From: Bacteroidetes bacterium UBA6491
GTDB lineage: Bacteria > Bacteroidota > Bacteroidia > NS11-12g > UBA9320
Assembly: GCA_002436505.1 (NCBI GenBank)
Contig: DJML01000028.1
Span: 16,527-34,942, forward strand
Reading direction: 5' to 3'
Length of the DNA stretch: 18,416 nucleotides
Made by a program: the position numbers and the translations under genes. Positions 13,238-18,416 of this stretch are shown piece after piece. The notes beneath the pieces were generated by a model that was not told the origin of the DNA, did not search any database, and saw only the letters and a program-made list of their open reading frames with translations. Numbering within the stretch: position 1 is the first letter of the stretch; each line of letters begins with the position of its first letter.

Positions 13238-16200
13238 GTGCAGAGAACAGTGAATGACCGGACGAACATATTGATCGAGAAACTCGATTCATTCATTCGT
13301 AAATACTACAGGAACCAGCTGCTCAAAGGTGTGATCATTGGATCCGGAGGGATCGCGGCAACTTTTGGCATCATTTCTCTGCTCGAATTCCTGGGTCATT
13401 TTAACACATCAGTCCGCACCGTTCTTTTCTTTGGCTTTCTGTTCTTTAGCCTTTTCGTTCTTATTCGCTTTATCCTGGTTCCATTATCTAAATTATACAA
13501 ACTTGGCAGCACCATCGGTTACCGGGATGCAGCCACGCTTATTGGCGGACATTTCTCCCAGATAAACGACAAACTTCTTAACACGATAGAACTTCAGGAA
13601 AGTGCCCTCTCACAAAAGGACAACGAACTTCTTCTGGCTTCTATTGAAGCTCGGACAAATGAATTAAGCCCGATCCCATTTACGAAGGCTATTAACCTCA
13701 GAGAGAATCTATTATACCTTAAATATGCCGCTATTCCGGTAATAGCACTTATTGTGGTATTCTTGATTAGTCCAGGGTTTACAGCCAGCACAAAACGTCT
13801 GGTAAACTATAACACCTACTACGAAAAAGAGGCGGCATTTGTTTTTGAACTGGAGAACAAGGACCTGACCGCTATCCAAAATGATGATCTTGAGATAAAT
13901 GTTCTTACCAAAGGTGAGGTGGCTCCTTCAGAGGCGTATATTAATGTTGATGGCAACCGGTTCAAGATGAAAAGGAATGAGCGTCATGGATTTAGTTACA
14001 TTATTAAGAACATTACCAAAGGAGTTAACGTGTTCTTTGAATCAGGAGATGTAAGAAGCAGAAGTTTTGATATAAACGTTCTGGAAAAGGCGTTGCTGAT
14101 CGATTTCAAGGCTAAACTAAGCTATCCGGCTTATACTGGACTTAAGGAAGAAGAATTAAAGAACACGACGGATTTCACGGTTCCATCAGGTACAAAAGTG
14201 ATCTGGGATTTTCAAACCAGGAATGCGGACGAACTGAAACTGTACCTGGGCAAGGAGAAAAAGCAAGCAGAAAGAACATCCGAAGGATATCGATTCACTA
14301 ATGCATTCATGAAAAATGCGCTGGTCTCGGTAATGCCGTTTAACAAACAGGTTGGGGTGATCGATTCTGTACGATTTTCAGTCAATGTAATACCGGACAA
14401 CTACCCGACCATTGAGTTCGAGGAGAAATCTGACAGCCTTAGCTCCAAGCTGGTTTACATGATGGGTGAGATCACCGATGATTACGGGTTCAGGAATCTG
14501 TATTTCAAATACCGGTTTTCATCATCCGACGATAATTCAAAGGTTACCGGTGATTTTAGATCTATCCGGCTGCCTGCCAGTGAATTCATGATCAAACAGC
14601 GGTTTTATCATTTGTGGGACCTCAACAGTATTGATCTTTTACCTTCTGATAAGGTGGAATATTTCTTTGAAGTTTGGGATAATGACGGAGTAAATGGCAG
14701 CAAATCGGCAAGGACTGTTTCAAAATATTACGAAGCACCGTCAATTGATAAAATAAATGAGGAGACGGAGCGAAAAACTGAAGAGATCAAAAAGGACATC
14801 AAAGACACCCGGGATCAGATAGACAAGATCGAGAATACCATTGGTGAAATGAAGAAAAAACTGACCGAAAAGCAGAATCTTAGCTGGGAGGATAAGCAAA
14901 AGATAAAGGAATTACTTCAGCAGCACAACGATCTTCAGCAGCAACTGGAGGAAATGGTTGAGCAGAATAAGGAAAAGAACACAAGAGAGTCAGAGTTCAA
15001 GAAGATTGACGAAGAGATCAAAGCCAAGCAGGAGCAAATTGAAGAGTTATTCGAGGAGGTGATCGATGAAGAAATGAAGGAACTTATGGAAAAGATCCAG
15101 GAGTTGATGGAGAAGAACAGGAAGGAAGATCTTCAGAAGGCACTCGACGATATGGAGATGAAGGACAAGGAGCTGAAAAAGATGATGGACAGAATGCTTG
15201 AGCAGTTAAAGCATCTTCAGCTTGAGAAAAAAGTGGATGAGACCATTGACAAACTGAATGAAATGGCCAAAGAACAAGAGAGGCTCGCAGAGAAATCACT
15301 GGACAAGAACAACGATAAAGATGATCTGATAAAGGAACAGGAAAAACTGCAGAAGGAATTGGAAGAAGCGAAGGAAGACCTAAAGGAGATCAACAGGAAA
15401 AACAAGGACCTTGAAAAGCCTTTGGATATGAAGACCCCTGACGAAGAATTGAACAAAGCGGGGGAGAACCAGGAAGAGGGAAAGGAGCAACTCGAAAAGA
15501 ACAACAGAAAGAATTCGTCAGGAAGCCAAAGCAAAGCGGCAGAACAATTGAATAAAGCCGCACAGCAATTGCAGCAATCACTTGATGCGGCCCAGCGACA
15601 GCAGAGCGTCGAAGATTATAATACCCTGCGGATGATTCTTGAGAATTTGCTGCAGGTAAGTAAAGATCAGGAAGCTTTAATGGGTGAATTTAGTGAGACC
15701 AGAGGGTACAGCCCTAAATATGTAGAACTAGGCAAACACCAGAAAAAGATACGGGATGATGCGATTGTTATTGAGGACTCATTGTTTGCCCTGAGTAAAA
15801 GAGTGGCACAACTGGAACATTTCATTAATAAAGAAATGGGAATGGTGAATTCCAATATCTCAAAGTCAATTGAAAACATCGGTGAACGAAGAACGCGTGA
15901 CGTTATGAGGCATCAACAATACACAATGACCAGCCTTAACAACCTTGCCCTGATGCTCAGTAACTCTCTGGAACAAATGCAGGCGCAAATGCGGAACAAT
16001 AAACCGGGCGCCGGACAATGTAATAATCCAGGAGGTAGCAACCCAAAACCTGGCATGAATTCAATTAAGAAAATGCAGGATGAGCTGAATAAGCAACTAC
16101 AGCAAATGAGCGAGGAAATGAAAAAAGGCGGGCAGAAACCTGGATCGGAGGGATTTGCTAAAGCGGCGGCACAGCAGGCAGCCATTAGAAGACGATTGCA

Positions 16201-16582
16201 GGATTTGCAACGCCAATTGGAAAAGGAAGGGAAGGGACGTTCTTTAGGCGATCTGAACAGGACCCGTGAAATGATGGATGATATCGAAAAGGATCTCTAT
16301 AACAAAAGACTGGACCCGAACGTGCTGCGGAAACAACAGGAGATCATGACTCGTCTGCTCGAACACGAAAAAGCGGAACAAAAACAGGAGCAGGATAAAA
16401 GGAGGGAGTCCAACGAAGGGAAAGAGCTAAAACGCGATGTGCCTCCGGCCATAGAAGAATATCTTAAACAACAGGAGAAGGAACAGGAACTTTTGAAAAC
16501 GCTGCCACCCGAACTTACACCATATTATAAAAACAAGGTTCGAGAATATTTTAGGAGTACAGACCAGCCTGAAATCAGATAG
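13238..16582 (+). CDS. DUF4175-family large membrane and coiled-coil protein
   Basis: A 1114-residue protein typical of Bacteroidota, function unknown. Three membrane helices lie near 30-52, 60-83 and 162-180. From about 190 to 495 comes a beta-rich, probably periplasmic region, including EVWDNDGVNGSKSART, that resembles Ig-like modules. From about 505 to 770 it is an almost unbroken Lys/Glu-rich coiled coil, then Gln-rich helices, a Gly/Pro/Asn linker near 918-940, and another Gln/Lys/Glu-rich helical part to the C terminus. The start is GTG at 13238, since an in-frame TAA stands at 13226; a GTG at 13250 is also possible. The architecture suggests a scaffold or tether across the periplasm. 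It follows the SPOR gene by 23 bases. Confidence 0.82.
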   Translation: MQRTVNDRTNILIEKLDSFIRKYYRNQLLKGVIIGSGGIAATFGIISLLEFLGHFNTSVRTVLFFGFLFFSLFVLIRFILVPLSKLYKLGSTIGYRDAATLIGGHFSQINDKLLNTIELQESALSQKDNELLLASIEARTNELSPIPFTKAINLRENLLYLKYAAIPVIALIVVFLISPGFTASTKRLVNYNTYYEKEAAFVFELENKDLTAIQNDDLEINVLTKGEVAPSEAYINVDGNRFKMKRNERHGFSYIIKNITKGVNVFFESGDVRSRSFDINVLEKALLIDFKAKLSYPAYTGLKEEELKNTTDFTVPSGTKVIWDFQTRNADELKLYLGKEKKQAERTSEGYRFTNAFMKNALVSVMPFNKQVGVIDSVRFSVNVIPDNYPTIEFEEKSDSLSSKLVYMMGEITDDYGFRNLYFKYRFSSSDDNSKVTGDFRSIRLPASEFMIKQRFYHLWDLNSIDLLPSDKVEYFFEVWDNDGVNGSKSARTVSKYYEAPSIDKINEETERKTEEIKKDIKDTRDQIDKIENTIGEMKKKLTEKQNLSWEDKQKIKELLQQHNDLQQQLEEMVEQNKEKNTRESEFKKIDEEIKAKQEQIEELFEEVIDEEMKELMEKIQELMEKNRKEDLQKALDDMEMKDKELKKMMDRMLEQLKHLQLEKKVDETIDKLNEMAKEQERLAEKSLDKNNDKDDLIKEQEKLQKELEEAKEDLKEINRKNKDLEKPLDMKTPDEELNKAGENQEEGKEQLEKNNRKNSSGSQSKAAEQLNKAAQQLQQSLDAAQRQQSVEDYNTLRMILENLLQVSKDQEALMGEFSETRGYSPKYVELGKHQKKIRDDAIVIEDSLFALSKRVAQLEHFINKEMGMVNSNISKSIENIGERRTRDVMRHQQYTMTSLNNLALMLSNSLEQMQAQMRNNKPGAGQCNNPGGSNPKPGMNSIKKMQDELNKQLQQMSEEMKKGGQKPGSEGFAKAAAQQAAIRRRLQDLQRQLEKEGKGRSLGDLNRTREMMDDIEKDLYNKRLDPNVLRKQQEIMTRLLEHEKAEQKQEQDKRRESNEGKELKRDVPPAIEEYLKQQEKEQELLKTLPPELTPYYKNKVREYFRSTDQPEIR

Positions 16583-16587
16583 AATCG

Positions 16588-16618
16588 GTTTGCAAACACG
16601 TTCATTTATTTTGTAAAT
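16588..16618. terminator. Weak dyads between convergent genes
   Basis: The 43-base gap between the DUF4175 and potassium-channel stops holds a perfect 10-base palindrome (GTTTGCAAAC, 16588-16597) and a 5-bp hairpin (ATTTA at 16604-16608 with TAAAT at 16614-16618). Together they may serve as a weak terminator for both directions; there is no T-run of more than four. Confidence 0.25.
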
Positions 16619-16625
16619 AATGGAA

Positions 16626-17576
16626 TCAGACGTCTGATGATCCAACTAAAGTTGCATTTTCATATTCATGAATAGCATTGATGTTCAGGTGTATCTCGCC
16701 TTCTTCATCTGTAAAATAGTTCCGGATAAATTTGGCACCCCAAATGATCTCTTCCGGGACATAGGAGAATCGCATGTGAACATGTTGACCATAAGCGTCG
16801 TCGTAAGCACGAATAAGAATTAACACTTCTGCATTATCCCTGATCATGTCTTCTTTTGAATATCCGTATATCGGGCTCTTCTTGTTTATCGGATGAACAA
16901 CTGTCCAGCTCAGAGCAAGGAAAGCGACATAGTCGGTGTCAAGTTCAAGCGGAATGTATTCCCGCTGCACATGATCACTATGGTCGACATCTATGGCAAG
17001 GATAACTTTTGCTTCTACTTCGACCAGAACATTTGGCCTCAGCCCGGTGATACGGAACATAAGTCCGTCCTCATTCTTGTTGAAAGGAGATACCAGCATG
17101 TTATGGCTGGACATGATCCCGATCACGGGTTTTGAAAACCGTCCATAGACCAGGCCTGTGGCTACGGCAAAGAAAAGCAGCCCGGTCATTGCCTCCATTC
17201 CGGCAATAAAATTTGTAATAGCGTCATCCGGGAATATGGATCCAAAACCTACTGTCGTGAACGTTTGCATGCTGAAAAAGAAGGCCATTAGAAGGTCAGG
17301 GACGTTAAGATGGGTCTGAGAAGCTACAATATGTTCAATACCGCTGAGGTAGTATATGAAAGCAAACAAAAGGTTTACCAGCATATATGTAATTATGACG
17401 ACAGTGAAGAACCTTAAATTACCCATAGATCGCAGGCTATGGAAAACCAACTTCCTCATTCCATGGCGCTTAATGTTAAAAGACCCGTTCTTATTAATGA
17501 TCCGCTTGGTTCGGGTCTTATAGTCGACCCCAAATCCAGGGTCAAAATTTTTTATCTTTTCTTTATCCTTTGCCAT
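16626..17576 (-). CDS. Inward-rectifier (KirBac-type) potassium channel
   Basis: A 316-residue protein with the prokaryotic Kir plan: an N-terminal cytoplasmic part with an amphipathic slide-helix region (DPGFGVDYKTR), outer helix at about 55-77, pore helix at 94-106, selectivity filter TVGFG at 108-112, inner helix at about 120-145, and a C-terminal cytoplasmic Ig-like domain (150-316) with FRITGLRPNVLVEVEAKV. Four subunits should form a potassium-selective pore in the inner membrane. The filter has Phe where most such channels have Tyr (GYG). Length is normal. The start ATG at 17574-17576 follows directly on a charged N terminus. It is convergent with the DUF4175 gene and divergent from the desaturase gene. 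Confidence 0.92.
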   Translation of the reverse strand: MAKDKEKIKNFDPGFGVDYKTRTKRIINKNGSFNIKRHGMRKLVFHSLRSMGNLRFFTVVIITYMLVNLLFAFIYYLSGIEHIVASQTHLNVPDLLMAFFFSMQTFTTVGFGSIFPDDAITNFIAGMEAMTGLLFFAVATGLVYGRFSKPVIGIMSSHNMLVSPFNKNEDGLMFRITGLRPNVLVEVEAKVILAIDVDHSDHVQREYIPLELDTDYVAFLALSWTVVHPINKKSPIYGYSKEDMIRDNAEVLILIRAYDDAYGQHVHMRFSYVPEEIIWGAKFIRNYFTDEEGEIHLNINAIHEYENATLVGSSDV

Positions 17577-17715
17577 TGAAGCACTAAAATAAACTTTTAT
17601 TCATGATATATTTCATCAATGCTCTGTATACCAGACCAGCCCCCCATTTTTTAAGGTTTCACAGTACAATTCAGTGGGCATCCAAATATTATGTTAACAC
17701 AAAATGCCGCTGAAA

Positions 17716-17768
17716 AGTGTTATCATTGCAGCGTTTTACCAATTAAAATGGCAAAACACTGTTTTTTT
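17716..17768 (+). promoter_or_regulatory. Hairpin with T-run directly before the desaturase start
   Basis: AGTGTT (17716-17721) pairs with AACACT (17755-17760). Inside, after a 4-base bulge, TTGC pairs with GCAA, and TTTTA with TAAAA around CCAAT. After one G comes a run of seven T (17762-17768), and the ATG of the desaturase follows at 17771. The form is like an intrinsic terminator placed in a leader, so an attenuator or a temperature-sensitive RNA switch is possible. The stem is AT-rich and interrupted. Confidence 0.4.
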
Positions 17769-17770
17769 AT

Positions 17771-18416
17771 ATGAAAATACAACATCTGAGACACTCTGTT
17801 ACTGCTGACAGGGACTTCATTCAAACTTTACGAAAGCGCGTCATGACCCATTTGAAAGAAAATGGCAAGACGATCTACGGAAATAAGAGGATGTATGTCA
17901 AAACCGGTTTTATGCTGGCTTTGTATTTTACTCCTTACTTCATTCTTCTGTTTGGCGGGATAGAAAATAATCTTGTAATGCTAGGGCTTTGGGCATTGAT
18001 GGGCATGGGGATGGCCGGAATCGGTCTATCCGTTATGCATGATGCTAATCACGGCGCCTATTCAAGAAACAAAAGAGTCAATTATATTCTTGGAAACACA
18101 TTGGCTGCCCTTGGCGGCAGTTCTAATAACTGGAAGATCCAGCACAATATCCTTCATCATACTTATACGAATGTAAGTGGTATGGATGAGGACATTGATC
18201 CAGGACCATCTCTGCGTTTTTCCCCACATAAAAAAAGGATGAAAGCACATAAGTATCAGCATTTATATGCATGGTTCCTCTATGGGCTAATGACCCTGGT
18301 GTGGTCAACTACAAAAGATTTTAAACAGGTAAGCCGTTACAGGGCCAAAGGATTACTGAACACTAAGGAGAGATCTTACAGGGCTTATTTGTGGGACGTA
18401 ATTCTTATTAAGATAG
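17771..18416 (+). CDS. Membrane fatty acid desaturase, N-terminal part (partial)
   Basis: The frame is open from the ATG at 17771 to the window end, 215 codons, so the gene continues beyond. It is a di-iron membrane desaturase of the acyl-CoA/acyl-lipid type. The first histidine box HDANH is at 90-94 and the second, HNILHH followed by TYTN, at 125-130. Hydrophobic segments lie near 46-62 and 68-88. The third box (QxxHH) should follow outside the window. The front-end or linoleoyl-CoA desaturase branch is suggested by HDANHGAYS and QHNILHHTYTN, but the position of the double bond cannot be decided. Such enzymes keep membranes fluid, often in response to cold. No cytochrome b5 domain is fused at the N terminus. 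Confidence 0.9.
   Translation, partial: MKIQHLRHSVTADRDFIQTLRKRVMTHLKENGKTIYGNKRMYVKTGFMLALYFTPYFILLFGGIENNLVMLGLWALMGMGMAGIGLSVMHDANHGAYSRNKRVNYILGNTLAALGGSSNNWKIQHNILHHTYTNVSGMDEDIDPGPSLRFSPHKKRMKAHKYQHLYAWFLYGLMTLVWSTTKDFKQVSRYRAKGLLNTKERSYRAYLWDVILIKI

Noticed and set aside
14750..15530. Repetitive-looking AAG/GAG-rich DNA
   Set aside because: The repetition comes from coiled-coil protein composition; I see no fixed repeat unit, so it is not a tandem repeat or CRISPR array.
15217..15534. 105-codon minus-strand frame rich in Ser and Phe
   Set aside because: It is the mirror of the Lys/Glu-rich coiled-coil codons (AAG, GAA read backwards give CTT, TTC), a known artefact of low-complexity coding sequence.

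Overview
The window is about 18.4 kb of a chromosome from a member of the Bacteroidota. The evidence is a DUF4175-type giant coiled-coil membrane protein, a SPOR-domain envelope protein, lipoproteins with SxxC or NGC lipoboxes, little sign of Shine-Dalgarno sites, and several matches to the TAnnTTTG promoter box of that phylum, some lying only a few bases from the start codon. Base composition looks even, in the low-to-mid 40s percent GC by eye, and most genes are conserved core or house-keeping types. No insertion sequence, integrase, CRISPR array, rRNA or tRNA was seen. A marine or soil Cytophagia or Flavobacteriia is plausible but not provable from this piece.

Layout. 1-396: 3' end of a YifB/ComM-type AAA+ ATPase gene. 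514-1431: a diheme cytochrome c lipoprotein. 1432-2007: a gene-free stretch holding four successive hairpins and, at 1759-1830, a second decayed copy of the comM 3' end. 2008-2547: a small lipoprotein with a strong terminator. 2711-5518 (minus): a two-gene operon of tryptophanase followed by tyrosine phenol-lyase, preceded by a leader with dyads and a small Trp-containing ORF. 5827-6609: an SRAP (HMCES/YedK) DNA-protein crosslink protein. 6913-7539: a predicted outer-membrane beta-barrel. 7611-8024: acyl-CoA thioesterase. 8088-9194: gcvT. 12014 to 9195 (minus): rlmD, a 131-residue unknown and a family 2 glycosyltransferase with overlapping ends. 12112-12570 (minus): exported thioredoxin-like protein. 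12672-13214 and 13238-16582: SPOR protein and DUF4175 protein. 16626-17576 (minus): Kir-type potassium channel with a GFG filter. 17771-18416: N-terminal part of a membrane fatty acid desaturase, cut by the window end.

How the genes fit together. The clearest functional unit is the tnaA-tpl pair: two paralogous PLP enzymes, adjacent and co-oriented, whose active-site residues predict different substrates, so the operon should turn tryptophan and tyrosine into indole and phenol, each with pyruvate and ammonia. The rlmD-unknown-GT2 genes look translationally coupled. The SPOR and DUF4175 genes form an envelope unit of unknown role. I see no clear new defence or mobile system. The most interesting items are the duplicated comM end with a cytochrome gene between the copies, the tnaA-tpl operon with its possible leader peptide, the hairpin cluster after the cytochrome gene, the GFG potassium channel and a hairpin with a T-run directly before the desaturase start.
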